From positions 434,001-498,000 of the forward strand of contig CAWGTF010000010.1 of assembly GCA_963825425.1 (NCBI GenBank): a DNA stretch of 64,000 bases, read 5' to 3'. This document shows positions 41,237 to 52,071 of this stretch, one piece after another. The notes beneath the pieces are model-generated. The model did no database searches. It was given only the letters and a program-made list of their open reading frames with translations, and was not told the origin of the DNA. The DNA comes from PALSA-607 sp963825425. GTDB taxonomy: Bacteria; Actinomycetota; Actinomycetes; Acidothermales; Acidothermaceae. Every line of letters starts with the position of its first letter. The stretch's first letter is position 1. The position numbers and the translations under genes are program-made.

Positions 41237-42460
41237 TCAGGCTCCTGCAACAGCGGCGCCGGTCTTTGCCGCGAGATCGCGACGAGCAGCGGTCTTGCTG
41301 GGGAGTCCCCACAGTTCCACGAAGCCCTTCGCCAGCGATTGGTCGAACACGTCGCCGGTGTCGTAGGTCGCGAGCTTGTAGTCGTAGAGGGACTCGGGGC
41401 TGCGGCGTCCGGTCACGACCGCGCGACCTCCGTGCAACGTCAGCCGGATATCGCCCGTCACATGAAGCTGGGAGAACGCGATGAACTCGTCGAGCGCGTA
41501 CTTCAGCGGAGAGAACCACAGACCGTCGTACACCAGTTCGCCCCACCGCTGCTCGACCTGCTTCTTGAACCTGGCGAGGTCGCGTTCGGTGGTGACGTTC
41601 TCGAGCTCCTGGTGCGCGGTGATGAGGGCGATTGCGCCAGGCGCTTCGTAGACCTCACGGCTCTTGATGCCGACCAGGCGATCCTCGACCATGTCGAGTC
41701 GGCCAACACCCTGCGCGCCGGCTCGAGTGTTCAGCTCGGAAATCGCCTGCAGCACCGTGACGGGACGCCCGTCGATCGCGATCGGCTTACCTTGCTCGAA
41801 ACTGATGATGACTTCGTCGGGCTCGCGCGGGGTTGCCGGGTTCGCGGTGTAGGCGTAGACGTCTTCGATCGGCGCGTTCCAGATGTCTTCAAGGAAGCCA
41901 GTCTCGATCGCCCGACCCCAGACGTTGGCGTCGATCGAGTAAGGCGACTTCTTGTTGACGTCGATCGGCAGACCCTTCTCCTCGGCGAACGCGATCGCCT
42001 TGTCGCGGGTCATGCCCGAGTCACGCACGGGCGCGAGCACCGTGAGGTTCGGGTCGAGCGCGCCGATCCCGACCTCGAACCTGACCTGGTCGTTGCCCTT
42101 GCCGGTGCTGCCGTGCGCAACCCTGGTCGCGCCGAACTGGTGCGCCGCCGCGACGAGGTGCTTGTTGATGACGGGCCGCGACAGCGCGGAGACCAGCGGG
42201 TAGCGCTCCATGTACAGCGCATTGGCTTTCAATGCGGGGAGGCAGTAGTCGTCGGCGAACTCGTCCTTCGCGTCGATGACGATCGCCTCAACCGCGCCGC
42301 AGGCTAGGGCTCGCTCGCGCACGACGTTCATGTCTTCGCCGCCCTGGCCGACATCGGCTGCGACGGCGATGACCTCCGCCCCGGTCTCGGCCGCGATCCA
42401 GCCAATGCACACCGAGGTGTCGAGGCCTCCTGAATAGGCGAGTACGACGCGCTCTGTCAC
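41237..42460 (-). CDS. argG: Argininosuccinate synthase
   Basis: GTG 42460 (GGAGAAG upstream) begins VTERVVLAYSGGLDTSVCIG with the PP-loop ATP motif. VAHGSTGKGNDQVRFE and NKKSPYSIDANVWGRAIE follow. It condenses citrulline and aspartate. The 407-residue frame is intact, unlike several neighbours. Confidence 0.95.
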   Translation of the reverse strand: MTERVVLAYSGGLDTSVCIGWIAAETGAEVIAVAADVGQGGEDMNVVRERALACGAVEAIVIDAKDEFADDYCLPALKANALYMERYPLVSALSRPVINKHLVAAAHQFGATRVAHGSTGKGNDQVRFEVGIGALDPNLTVLAPVRDSGMTRDKAIAFAEEKGLPIDVNKKSPYSIDANVWGRAIETGFLEDIWNAPIEDVYAYTANPATPREPDEVIISFEQGKPIAIDGRPVTVLQAISELNTRAGAQGVGRLDMVEDRLVGIKSREVYEAPGAIALITAHQELENVTTERDLARFKKQVEQRWGELVYDGLWFSPLKYALDEFIAFSQLHVTGDIRLTLHGGRAVVTGRRSPESLYDYKLATYDTGDVFDQSLAKGFVELWGLPSKTAARRDLAAKTGAAVAGA

Positions 42461-42503
42461 GAAACTTCTCCAGTGGTAGTCGGTGCGATCGGGGAATACG
42501 TGG

Positions 42504-43068
42504 TTAGGTCTTGCGGTCCGACAAGTGCAGCAACTGCTCGGCAACGTCGTCGCCGCCGTCGGGGTCACGGCATACGCACAACACCGTGTCGTCACCCGCC
42601 ACCGTACCGATGACGGTCGCCAGGTCTGCGTGGTCGATCGCGCCTGCCAACAGATGCGCGCCGCCCGGTGGCGTGCGAGCCACCACGATGTTGCCGGACG
42701 CGCGCACCGAAACCAGCAGCTCCCCCGCCATCCGGATCAGGCGGGCGTGGGCAGCCGACGCGGTCTGCACGCGATCGGAAGTCGGCCGGCTCACCGCATC
42801 GTCGCCGTCGCGAGGTACGACATAGACGAAGCCGCCGCCCGCGCTGCGCAACCGCACTGCCCCGATCTCGTCGAGGTCGCGCGACAGGGTCGCCTGAGTG
42901 ACGGACAATCCCTCGTCAGCCGAGCAGGTCGACCAGCTCGGACTGCGAATGAACCGGCGTCCACGCCAGTAGTTCGACGATCCGGGCATGTCGCGCCGCC
43001 TTCGTGGCCGGAGCGTCGCTTCGGCGTCCTTGCGTCGCGGCGACAGCCGCGCGCTGACGGGCGCTCAC
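42504..43068 (-). CDS. argR: Arginine repressor ArgR, frame broken once
   Basis: GTG 43068 overlaps the argF stop (GTGA). The N-terminal winged helix reads ATKAARHARIVELLAWTPVH and SQSELVDLL. After an extra G near 42925 it continues ADEGLSVTQATLSRDLDEIG, the DNA-recognition motif. The C-terminal arginine-binding and oligomerisation domain includes ASGNIVVARTPPGGAHLLAG, GTVAGDDTVLCVC. It represses the arg genes in response to arginine, probably through the site upstream of argC. Confidence 0.88.
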
Positions 43069-43996
43069 GCCTGCTCCAGCAGGAAAGCCAGCAGCGCCTT
43101 CTGGGCATGAAGTCGGTTCTCTGCCTGGTCGAATACGAACGAGTGCGGTCCGTCGATGACGGACGAGGCGATCTCCTCACCGCGATGGGCCGGCAGGCAG
43201 TGCAAGACCATGACGTCGTCGGCCGCTAGCGCGACGAGACGGTCATCGATCTGGTACGGCGCGAACACCTGGCCGCGTGCGGCGGACTCGCTCTCCTGGC
43301 CCATCGACGCCCAAACATCGGTGTACAGGACGTCGGCCCCAGCCTGCGGCCGCGGCAGCATCGGGCGTCACCAGCACGCTGCCACCTGTACGCTCCGCAA
43401 TCGCCTGCGCACGCGTCGACGATCGCAGGCAAGGGCTCATATCCGGACGGCGATGCCACCCGTACGTGCATGCCGGCGAGCGTGCCACCAAGCAGAATCG
43501 AGTGCGCGACGTTGTTTCCGTCGCCGACGTAGGTGATGGTCTGTCCAGCTGGTTCGCCGCGGTGTTCCCGGATCGTCATGAGGTCGGCCAGCCATTGGCA
43601 CGGGTGCGCCAGGTCGGACAGTGCATTGATGACCGGAACGCTCGAACTCGCTGCGAGTGCCTCGATCCGATCGTGCCCGAACGTCCGCAACACGATCGCG
43701 GACACGTATCGCGACAGCACCTGGCCGGTGTCCTCGATCGGTTCACCGCGGCCCAGTTGCGACGTCCGGGCGTCGATGATGAGCGGGTGACCCCCGAGTT
43801 CGGCGATACCCACTTCGAAGGAGACCCGGGTCCGGGTCGACTGCTTCTCGAACAAGACCGCGACCGACCGGGGACCCGCAAGCGGTCTGGCGGCCAGCCT
43901 GTCCCTCTTGAGCCGCTGCGCGTAGTCGAGGATGACCACCACCTCACTGGGAGCGAGGTCGTCGTCGATGAGGAAATGGCGTGGCTTTGTCATCAC
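43065..43996 (-). CDS. argF: Ornithine carbamoyltransferase, frame broken twice
   Basis: Carbamoyl-phosphate motif EKQSTRTRVSFEVGIAELGG, then ALSDLAHPCQWLADLMTIRE and YVGDGNNVAHSILLGGTLAG are in the first frame. After changes near 43410 and 43365 it ends ADVLYTDVWASMGQE and VLHCLPAHRGEEI, the ornithine-site HCLPA motif. It makes citrulline. The start overlaps the argD stop. Confidence 0.88.
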
Positions 43997-45183
43997 GCCT
44001 GCTCACCGGTAGCGGCATCGAGAATCGTCGGCAGTGCTGCGACGAAACGGTCGGCCTCATCGATCGTCAGGATCAGCGGCGGCGCGATCCTGATCGCGTC
44101 GGGCTGTACGGCGTTCACCAAGAACCCGTTAGACCTGCCCGCCCGCTCGACCGAGGACGCGATCGGTGCGGCCAACTCGAGTGCGAGCCACAAGCCGCGA
44201 CCGCGGACGCCGACAAGGGCCGGGTGCGTGACAGCTCTTAGCCCGTCGACGAAGTGACTTCCGACCTTCGTCACGTGCGCGAGGAGATCCTGCCGCTCGA
44301 TCGTGTCGATCACGGCCAATGCCGCCGCGCAAGAAACGGGGTTGCCACCGAACGTGCTGCCGTGATCTCCCTTGGCGAAAACCTCGCCGAACGCACCCAT
44401 GGCGATGCAGACCCCGATCGGCAATCCACCACCCAAACCCTTCGCCAGCGTTAGCACGTCCGGTCTGATCTCCTCGGCTTCATGCAGGAACCACGCGCCG
44501 GTTCGGCCCATGCCGGACTGGATCTCGTCGAGAACGAACACCGCACCGGTCGCGGTGCAGATGTCGCGCGCCGCCCGGAGATATCCAGCGGGTGGCGCGA
44601 TGACGCCACCCTCCCCGAGCATCGGCTCGAGAAACAGCGCGGCCGTCCGATCAGTGACCGCAGCCACGAGCGCCTCGGTGTCGCCATACGGAACGAACAC
44701 CACGTCGGCGCCGTACGGCCCGAAGGGCTCGCGAATCGAGGCCTTGCCGGTGAGTGCGAGAGCGCCCATGGTCCGGCCGTGGAAGCTCCGCTCCGCCGCC
44801 ACGACGTAGCTCCGGTTCGGCCCGGCGTGCCGCCGCACCAGTTTGTAGGCCGCCTCATTGGCCTCGGTACCACTGTTGACGAAGAACGCACGGCCGTCAC
44901 CGCCGAGCAAACTCACGAGCTTCTCGGCAAGTCTGATCGCCGGCTCATGACAGAAGAGGTTGCTGGTGTGGGCAATCGTGGCGACCTGGGTCGACACCGC
45001 CTCGACCACGGCCGGGTGGGCGTGGCCCAACGACGACACCGCAATGCCGGCGATCAGGTCGAGGTACGCGCGCCCGTCGGCGTCCCATACCGTGCAACCC
45101 TCGCCACGCACGAGCGGGACCGCGGGTGCATAGGTCGGCATCATGACCGCGTGGAAACGGGCCAACAGGTCGGCGTTGCTCAT
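43993..45183 (-). CDS. argD: Acetylornithine aminotransferase
   Basis: This 396-residue class III PLP aminotransferase has YLDLIAGIAVSSLGHAHPAV, FFVNSGTEANEAAYKLVRRH and FVLDEIQSGMGRTGAWFLHE (PLP-binding Asp). The Schiff-base Lys lies in TLAKGLGGGLPIGVCIA. It converts N-acetylglutamate semialdehyde to acetylornithine. Frame intact; the start overlaps nothing else and the stop is coupled to argF. Confidence 0.93.
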   Translation of the reverse strand: MSNADLLARFHAVMMPTYAPAVPLVRGEGCTVWDADGRAYLDLIAGIAVSSLGHAHPAVVEAVSTQVATIAHTSNLFCHEPAIRLAEKLVSLLGGDGRAFFVNSGTEANEAAYKLVRRHAGPNRSYVVAAERSFHGRTMGALALTGKASIREPFGPYGADVVFVPYGDTEALVAAVTDRTAALFLEPMLGEGGVIAPPAGYLRAARDICTATGAVFVLDEIQSGMGRTGAWFLHEAEEIRPDVLTLAKGLGGGLPIGVCIAMGAFGEVFAKGDHGSTFGGNPVSCAAALAVIDTIERQDLLAHVTKVGSHFVDGLRAVTHPALVGVRGRGLWLALELAAPIASSVERAGRSNGFLVNAVQPDAIRIAPPLILTIDEADRFVAALPTILDAATGEQA

Positions 45184-46079
45184 GAAGACCGCACCATCGT
45201 GCCGATCCCTTCATCGGTAAAGACTTCGAGCAGGACGGCGTGGGGTACCCGTCCGTCAAGAACGTGGGCGCTTGCAACACCGCCCCTTACTGCGCGCAGG
45301 CAGGCCTCCATCTTCGGCACCATGCCGGCCGACAAACTTGGCAGCAGGACCTCGAGGTCGGCGGCGCTCAACGCGCTGATGACCGCATCGCTGTTCGGCC
45401 AGTCGGCGTACAGGCCTTCGACGTCCGTGAGCACCACGAGCTTCTCTGCCCGCAGGGCCACCGCCAGCGCAGCGGCCGCGGTGTCCGCGTTGACGTTATA
45501 GACGCACGGTTGTCCGTCGTCACCGAAGCCGCGTGCCACGCTGGACACCACCGGGATGCGCCCGTCGTCCAGCAGGCTCGTAACGACGCCAGGTTCGACG
45601 GCCGCGATGTCACCGACGAGGCCGATGTCGATCGGTTCGCCGTCGACGATGGCCGGCCGGCGGACCGCCGTGAACAGCTGCCCGTCTTCGCCACTGAGAC
45701 CTACGGCGAACGGGCCGTGCGCGTTGAGCAGCCCGACCACTTCACGCTGCACCTGGCCGACAAGCACCATGCGGACGACGTCCATCGTCTCTGGTGTCGT
45801 GACCCGCAGTCCGCCGGCGAACGCGGGTTCGATCCCCAACTTGTCGAGCTGAGCGTTGATCTGCGGACCGCCACCATGGACGACGACCGGGCGCAGACCT
45901 GCGTAGCGCAAGAAGACGATGTCCGCGGCGAACGACGCGGCAAGAACCGGATCGGTCATCGCGTGACCGCCGTACTTCACCACAACCGTGGATCCATGGA
46001 AACGAGCGAGGTACGGCAGCGCCTCATGCAAAGTCGCGGCCTTGGCCTGCGCCGATTCGAGACCCTTGGTTGCCGTCAC
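45180..46079 (-). CDS. argB: Acetylglutamate kinase
   Basis: The amino-acid kinase fold shows STVVVKYGGHAMTDP, RPVVVHGGGPQINAQLDKLG and NVNADTAAAALAVALRAEKL, with LSAGMVPKMEACLRAVRGGV near the end. It phosphorylates N-acetylglutamate and is usually the arginine-inhibited step. Frame intact at 299 residues; 4-base overlaps with argJ and argD. Confidence 0.94.
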   Translation of the reverse strand: MTATKGLESAQAKAATLHEALPYLARFHGSTVVVKYGGHAMTDPVLAASFAADIVFLRYAGLRPVVVHGGGPQINAQLDKLGIEPAFAGGLRVTTPETMDVVRMVLVGQVQREVVGLLNAHGPFAVGLSGEDGQLFTAVRRPAIVDGEPIDIGLVGDIAAVEPGVVTSLLDDGRIPVVSSVARGFGDDGQPCVYNVNADTAAAALAVALRAEKLVVLTDVEGLYADWPNSDAVISALSAADLEVLLPSLSAGMVPKMEACLRAVRGGVASAHVLDGRVPHAVLLEVFTDEGIGTMVRSS

Positions 46080-47230
46080 GTCGAGTACGCCGAGTTCTCG
46101 CGCACGTACTCTGCCGTCAAGTCGGTCGTGAGGAGCTTCGCGGTAGCGGAGCCCGCATGCAGGTCGATCGTGATCGCAACGCGACGCGCTGACATGTCAA
46201 CCAGAGTGCGGTCGTCGCCGACTGCCGACGCCCGGCAGACCCACACGCCGTTGATCGCGACGTCGACACCGTCGTCATCGAAGGTCGCCGAGGTGGTGCC
46301 AACTGCCGACAGAATCCTTCCCCAGTTGGGGTCCTGACCGTGGATCGCGCACTTCAGCAGGTTGCTCCGCGACACCGCGCGGGCGACGTCAACGGCCTCG
46401 GACTCGTTGACCGCGCCGAGCACCTCGATCTCGATGACCTTGCTCGCACCCTCGCAGTCATCGATGAGCTGGTCGGCAAGCGCTGCACACACCTGCGTCA
46501 CGGCGGCGGTGAGCTCGTCGTCGTCGGCAGTGACTCCGGACGCACCCGACGCGAGGAGCAACACCGTGTCGTTCGTCGACATGCAGCCGTCGGAGTCGAG
46601 CCGGTCGAAGGTCTTCGCAGTTGCGGCACGCAGTGCCTGATCGAGTGTCGGCGCATCGGCAACGGCGTCGGTGGTGAGCACCACGAGCATGGTGGCGAGT
46701 CCCGGAGCCAGCATGGCCGCGCCCTTGGCCATGCCACCGACGGTCCAGCCGGCCGGCGAGGTCACCGTCGCCTCTTTGGCCACCGTGTCGGTCGTCATGA
46801 TGGCCTGCGCGGCGTCGTTTCCGCCGTCCGCATCGAGCGCCTCGTACGCCGTGCGGACGCCGGTCAGCAACTTGTCGATCGGCAGGTGTTCCCCGATCAG
46901 ACCGGTCGAGCAGACGGCGACCTGCGCCGCCGAGTCATCGAGCAGTTCGGCGACCTCCTCGGCGCTGCGATGGGCGTGCTGGAAACCAAGAGCACCAGTG
47001 CATGCGTTTGCGTTGCCGGCGTTCAGCACGACTGCGGCAACCTTGCCGCCCTTGACGACTTGCTGCGACCACAGCACCGGCGCGGCCTTGATCCGGTTGC
47101 CAGTGAAGACGCCGGCCGCGTTGCGGTGCGGCCCGTCGTTGACCACGAGCGCAACGTCGCTGCGGCCGCTTGGCTTGATGCCAGCCACCACGCCGGCTGC
47201 CCTGAATCCCTTTGCGGCGGTGACGCTCAC
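46076..47230 (-). CDS. argJ: Glutamate N-acetyltransferase/ornithine acetyltransferase
   Basis: GTG 47230 overlaps the argC stop (GTGA) and starts VSVTAAKGFRAAGVVAGIKP. The self-cleavage/nucleophile threonine is in MAKGAAMLAPGLATMLVVLT. NAGNANACTGALGFQ and the oxyanion-region CSTGLIGEHLPID are present. It recycles the acetyl group between acetylornithine and glutamate. Frame intact from this start at 384 residues. Confidence 0.93.
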   Translation of the reverse strand: MSVTAAKGFRAAGVVAGIKPSGRSDVALVVNDGPHRNAAGVFTGNRIKAAPVLWSQQVVKGGKVAAVVLNAGNANACTGALGFQHAHRSAEEVAELLDDSAAQVAVCSTGLIGEHLPIDKLLTGVRTAYEALDADGGNDAAQAIMTTDTVAKEATVTSPAGWTVGGMAKGAAMLAPGLATMLVVLTTDAVADAPTLDQALRAATAKTFDRLDSDGCMSTNDTVLLLASGASGVTADDDELTAAVTQVCAALADQLIDDCEGASKVIEIEVLGAVNESEAVDVARAVSRSNLLKCAIHGQDPNWGRILSAVGTTSATFDDDGVDVAINGVWVCRASAVGDDRTLVDMSARRVAITIDLHAGSATAKLLTTDLTAEYVRENSAYST

Positions 47231-48259
47231 GGTGTGACCCCAGCAACTGGCAGCGCAGTCGTCTCGTCGAAGCCGAGAGCGATGTTGGCGTTCTGGATCG
47301 CCTGCCCCGCCGCGCCCTTGGTCAGGTTGTCGAGGGCGGAGACCACGACGATGCGACCCGCGTGCTCGTCGAAGGCGACCTGGAGGTGGACCGAGTTCGA
47401 GCCGAGCGTTGCACCCGTCTGCGGCCACTCACCCTCGGGCAACACGTGCACGAACGGTTCGACTCCATAGGCCGCGTCGAAGGCCGCACGCAAGGCGCTC
47501 AGCGAGACACCGTTCACCGGTCGCGCAGTGCAGGTCGCCAGGATGCCGCGTGGCATCGGTGCGAGCACCGGCGTGAACGAGAGCGTGACGGGTTGCCCGG
47601 CGACGTCCGGACAAAGCCTGTTCGATCTCTGGCGTGTGCTGGTGGCTGCCGCCGACCTTGTACGGCGACAGAGACCCCATCACATCGCTCGCCATCAGGT
47701 GCTGCTTCATGCCACGGCCCGCGCCCGTTGTGCCGCTGGCCGCGACGACGACGACGTCGGCAGGCTCGGCCAGTCCGGCGGCGTACAGCGGCGCGAGCGC
47801 CAGCGTGATGGCGGTGGCGTAGCAGCCCGGACTCGCGATCCGCCGGCTGCCGGCGATCAGGCTGCGGGCGCCGGCCAGCTCGGGCAGGCCATAGGTCCAG
47901 GCGCCCGCGTGGCTGCCGCCGTAGTACGTGACCCACTGCGCCGGGTCGCGGAGCCGGAAATCAGCGCCGAGGTCGACGATCAGGGTGGGGTCGGGCAATT
48001 GGGCCGCGATGGCGGCGGATTGGCCGTGCGGCAGCGCGAGGAAGACAACGTCGGCCTCGGCCAGCCGATCTGGTTCGGTCGGCTCGAACACGCGGCCGCT
48101 GAACTGCCTCAGGTGTGGGTGCACCGAGGTGACGAGTTCGCCCGCGTTGCTCGCGGCGGCCACCACCTCGACCGACAGGTCGGGGTGGGCGTCGAGCAGT
48201 CGCAGCAGTTCGCCGCCGGCATAGCCGCTGGCGCCGGCGACAGCCGCGCTCAATCCCAT
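47227..48259 (-). CDS. argC: N-acetyl-gamma-glutamyl-phosphate reductase, frame broken once
   Basis: ATG 48259 (GAGGGG upstream) starts MGLSAAVAGASGYAGGELLR. LALPHGQSAAIAAQL and the catalytic cysteine in RIASPGCYATAITLALAPL follow, then KVGGSHQHTPEIEQAL. After a slip near 47612 it continues FTPVLAPMPRGILATCTARP to ALDNLTKGAAGQAIQNANI. It is the first gene of argCJBDFR-GH and carries the likely ArgR-controlled promoter. Confidence 0.9.
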
Positions 48260-48283
48260 CTCGCCCACCCCTCGCCGTCCGCC

Positions 48284-48313
48284 ATGTTTATGCATCTACT
48301 CGCATGAGTATAC
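48284..48313 (-). promoter_or_regulatory. Candidate argC promoter/ArgR operator
   Basis: The minus strand holds a -10-like TATACT (48307–48312) next to CATGCGAGTAGATGCATA, an AT-rich stretch with ATGCAT and CATGC half-sites like those of actinobacterial ARG boxes. It lies 25–54 bases upstream of the argC start. No good -35 is visible. Confidence 0.45.
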
Positions 48314-48350
48314 ACGACGATCGGACGCGACTAGGGCAGCCGACATGGAG

Positions 48351-48378
48351 CCTGGGCAGGCGCCCACGCCTGCCTAGG
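48351..48378 (-). terminator. Hairpin between pheT and argC
   Basis: CCTGGGCAGGCG / CGCCTGCCTAGG forms a 12-base stem with one G·U and a 4-base loop, in the 163-base gap after the pheT stop. There is no T-run. It probably ends or attenuates the pheST transcript before the arg promoter. Confidence 0.5.
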
Positions 48379-48422
48379 GACCCGCAAGGCTGCCTTACGT
48401 GACCAACTTCGGAGCTAGGCAG

Positions 48423-50912
48423 TCAGCTGCGCAGGACGGCGCCCACTCGGCGTCCGGCTTCGGCGACTGCTGCGTCGCGCACTGCGTTCACTTCGTCGGC
48501 GGTCAACGTGTGGTCGGGCGCACGCAGCGACAGCCGATACGCCAACGAGCGACTACCTTCGGCGACGCCAGGCCCGACGTAGACGTCAAACAGCCGCACC
48601 GCCTCGAGCAGAGGTCCGGCGCCGGCGCGCAGCGCGGTCTCGACATCGAGGGCGGGCACGTCGGCAGCGACAACCAACGCAACGTCCGATGTCGCCAGCG
48701 GGTAGGTCGACAGCGTCGGCGCGGTAGCGAGGCCAGCCGACGCACCGACGACGAGATCGAGGTCGAGTTCGGCGGCAGCGGTACGCGGCGGCAAGCCGAA
48801 CGCCTCGATCACCCGCGGGTGCAACTCCCCCGCGTGTCCGACGACCACACCGTCGAGGCGCAAGACGGCACAGCGGCCCGAGTGCCAAGGCGCGTGTTCG
48901 TCGACTGCAACGTCGAGCACCACACCAACTTCACGGGCGACGATTCGCGCCGCCTCGACGGCGTCTGCCCACTCGACGGGTCGACCAGCGCCCCACCAAC
49001 CTGAGCGTTCGCGCTCGCCGGCAAGCGCGACCGCGAGTCGGCGTGGTTGTCGCGGCAACGCTGCGTCGAGCGCCGCAAGCTCGACGTCGGTCGGCCGGCG
49101 ATCGACCGGGAAGGCGTGGCGGCCGACCTAACCCGTTCTCGCGATCGTCGATGCGATACACCAGTCCGGTCTCGAAAAGCGCCACATCGGTGTTGCCGCG
49201 CGCGATGTTGCGTCGCAGCGCGGACGAGCAGGCCAGGCAACAAGGTCGTGCGCAAGTCGGGCTGTTCGTCGGAGATCGGGTTCGCCAACCGCAGCGTGCG
49301 CCGCCGCGGATCATCGGCACCCAGACCAAGCGCGTCGAGGTCAGCCGGACCGATGAACGGATAGCTCGGCGCTTCGACATAGCCGGCATCGGCCAGCGCG
49401 TTGGCGATGCGGCGGCGGGCACGTTGGGCTTCGGTCAGTCCACCGCTGCGCAGCGGTACCGGCACCACCGACGGAATCCGGTCGTAGCCGACCAGACGTG
49501 CGACCTCCTCCACGAGGTCGAACGGGTCACGCAGGTCGGGCCGCCAACTCGGGGCCGTCACCGACAACTTCTCGCCGACCTGCTCGACCTCGCAGCCGAC
49601 CGCGAGCAATGCGCCGAGGACCTCGTCGAGGTCGTAGTCGACTCCGACGACCTCGGCGGGCAGCGTGGCGGCGATCCGGATCGTCGTCGGTGGCGGCCGC
49701 TCACCGACGTCTGTCGATGTGGTTTCGGCGGTGCCACCACCGAACTCGGCGAGCAGATCCGCTGCGCGTTGGACGGCGACGGATGCGACCGCAGGATCGA
49801 CACCGCGTTCGAAGCGACGCGACGCTTCGCTGAGCAAGCCATGCCGTCGAGCGCTTCGCGAAATGACGGACGCCGTGAAGTGGGCGCCCTCGATCAGCAC
49901 CTGCGAGGTCGTGGCATCGATCTCGGTGGTCGCACCACCCATGACGCCGGCAATGCCGATGGCTCCACTGTCGTCGGTGATCAGCAGATCGTCCGGATGC
50001 GTCGCGCGATCGACGTCATCGAGGGTGCGCACCCGCTCGCCTGGCAATGCGCGGCGAACCACGATGGATCCGCGCAACTTCGCGAGGTCGTAGGCATGTA
50101 AGGGCTGCCCGAGTTCGAGCATGACGTAGTTCGTGACGTCGACGGCCAGGCTCACCGAACGAACACCCGCGGTCTGCAGCCGGCGTCGGATCCAGTCGGG
50201 GGCAATCCGACTCGGGTCGATCCCGCGCACAATCTGAGCGACGAATCGATCGCACCCGCTGGCGTCGTCGATGCGCACCGGCCACCCGCCGTCCGCGCTG
50301 CCGGCTGCCACCGCTACCGCAGCCGCCGGGTCGTCGAACGGGACGCGGTAGGAGGCCGCAAGCTCGCGGGCAAGACCGCGTACCGACATCGCATAGCCGC
50401 GGTCAGGTGTCGGCGAAATGTCGAGGACGTCATCACCGAGCCCGAGCACGGCAACCGCGTCGGCACCCAGCGGTGCGTCTGGCGGCAACACGAGGATGCC
50501 GGTGTGGTCGTCACCGATGCCGAGCTCGCGCACCGAGCAGATCATGCCGTCGCTGATATGCCCGTACGTCTTGCGCGCGGAGATTTCGAACCCGCCGGGC
50601 AACACCGCGCCGGGCAGCGCGACCACGACACGGTCGCCGGCGGCGAAGTTGTGCGCACCGCAGACGATGCCGCGCGGCTGCGCCCCCTCGGCGACTCGAA
50701 CCTGACACCACCGGATCGTCTTGCCGTTCGTCTGCGGCTCGTCGTCGAACGACACGACCTCGCCAATCACGAGCGGGCCGGACACCGAGCCCTCGACCTC
50801 GATGGAGTCGACCTCGAACCCGGCGCGCACAAATCTCTCGGCCACCTCGTGGCCGCCTCTCTGTAGCTGGGGTAGCGACAAGCTCACGCAGCCACGACAG
50901 CCCTACCCGCAC
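48423..50912 (-). CDS. pheT: Phenylalanyl-tRNA synthetase beta subunit, frame broken at least three times
   Basis: GTG 50912 reads RVGLSWLRELVATPATE. The main frame continues EVAERFVRAGFEVDSIEVEG (EMAP-like domain), then ISPTPDRGYAMSVRGLAREL, VDVTNYVMLELGQPLHAYDL, IEGAHFTASVISRSARRHGL and EEVARLVGYDRIPSVVPVPL. Further frame changes near 49215 and 49130 precede the C-terminal anticodon-binding domain (FDVYVGPGVAEGSRSLAYRL, TLTADEVNAVRDAAV). The first change lies near 50850. Essential gene, so consensus errors are likely. About 829 residues once restored. Confidence 0.9.
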
Positions 50913-50913
50913 G

Positions 50914-52024
50914 TCAGGACTCCGGACCGAATGCAAGTGCGAAGCGCACGTCGCCCTCGACGACGTCACGGATGTCGCCGCCGCCGTGGCGCGAGAGCAG
51001 CGTGCGCTCGATGCCCATGCCGAAAGCGAATCCGGTGTAACGCTGCGGGTCGACACCACAGGCGATCAGCACTCGCGGGTTCACCATGCCGCAGCCGCCC
51101 CACTCGATCCAGCCCTCGGAACGGCAGGTGCGGCACGGATTCTCCGGATGACCGACCGACGAGCCGTGGCATACCCAGCAACGCAGGTCGACCTCGGCGG
51201 ACGGCTCGGTGAAGGGGAAGAAGTGCGGCCGCAATCGGGTCACCACGCCGGCGCCGAACATCGCCTCGGCGAACGCGTCGAGGGTGCCGCGAAGGTTGGC
51301 CATGGTCAGCCCCTCGTCGACGGCAAGTCCCTCGCACTGGTTGAAGACCGGCGTGTGGGTCGCGTCGAGCTCGTCGGTGCGAAACGTGCGACCGGGCGCG
51401 ACGATGTAGATCGGCAGCTCGCGCGTAAGCAGCGTGCGCGCCTGCACGGGTGAGGTGTGAGTGCGCAACACAACGCCGCTGTCGGCCGACTCGATGAAGA
51501 AGGTGTCGGCTAGGGCTCGCGCCGGGTGATCGGCGGGCGTGTTGAGGGCGTCGAAGTTGAACCACTCCGCCTCGACTTCGGGACCCTCGGCGACACCCCA
51601 GCCCATCGAAATGAACACGTCGACGATGCGGTCGGTAAGCGTTGAGATCGGGTGCCGGGCACCGCGCGGCATGCGGTCCCAGGGCAAGCGTGACGTCGAC
51701 CGCTTCCTCGACCAGGATCCGCGCGTCGCGCTGAGCCAGCAGCACGGACTCGCGTTCGGCAAGCGCGGCGGCAACGGCCGCGCGGGCCTGGCCCACCCGG
51801 CGTCCGGCATCGGCTTTGGCTTGTGGCGGCAGTGCGCCGATCTCGCGGTTGGCGAGGGCAAGTGGGGACCGATCGCCGGCGTGCGCGAGCCGCAACTCCT
51901 TCAGCTGGTCGAGATCCGTGGCACCAGCGATCGCGGCCAGGGCCTCGTCGCGAAATCGCTCGACCTCGTCGGCGTGCAGTGGGCTCACCTCGACGGGGTC
52001 GTAGTTGCTGTTCGGGGCGGACAC
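50914..52024 (-). CDS. pheS: Phenylalanyl-tRNA synthetase alpha subunit, frame broken once
   Basis: GTG 52024 begins VSAPNSNYDPVEVSPLHADE with the N-terminal coiled coil. One extra T near 51680 (CTTGCCC for CTGCCC) shifts the frame before LPWDRMPRGARHPISTLTDR. The class II core holds THTSPVQARTLL and FFPFTEPSAEVDLRCW, a four-cysteine insert (CWVC…CRTC) and FAFGMGIERTLL. The Cys insert also occurs in some other actinobacterial PheS and may bind zinc. It follows the histidine kinase by 47 bases. Confidence 0.9.
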
Positions 52025-52071
52025 GGGGCGACTCTCCAAAGTGCCAAGGTGTGCGGGATCAACGGTTGAGT

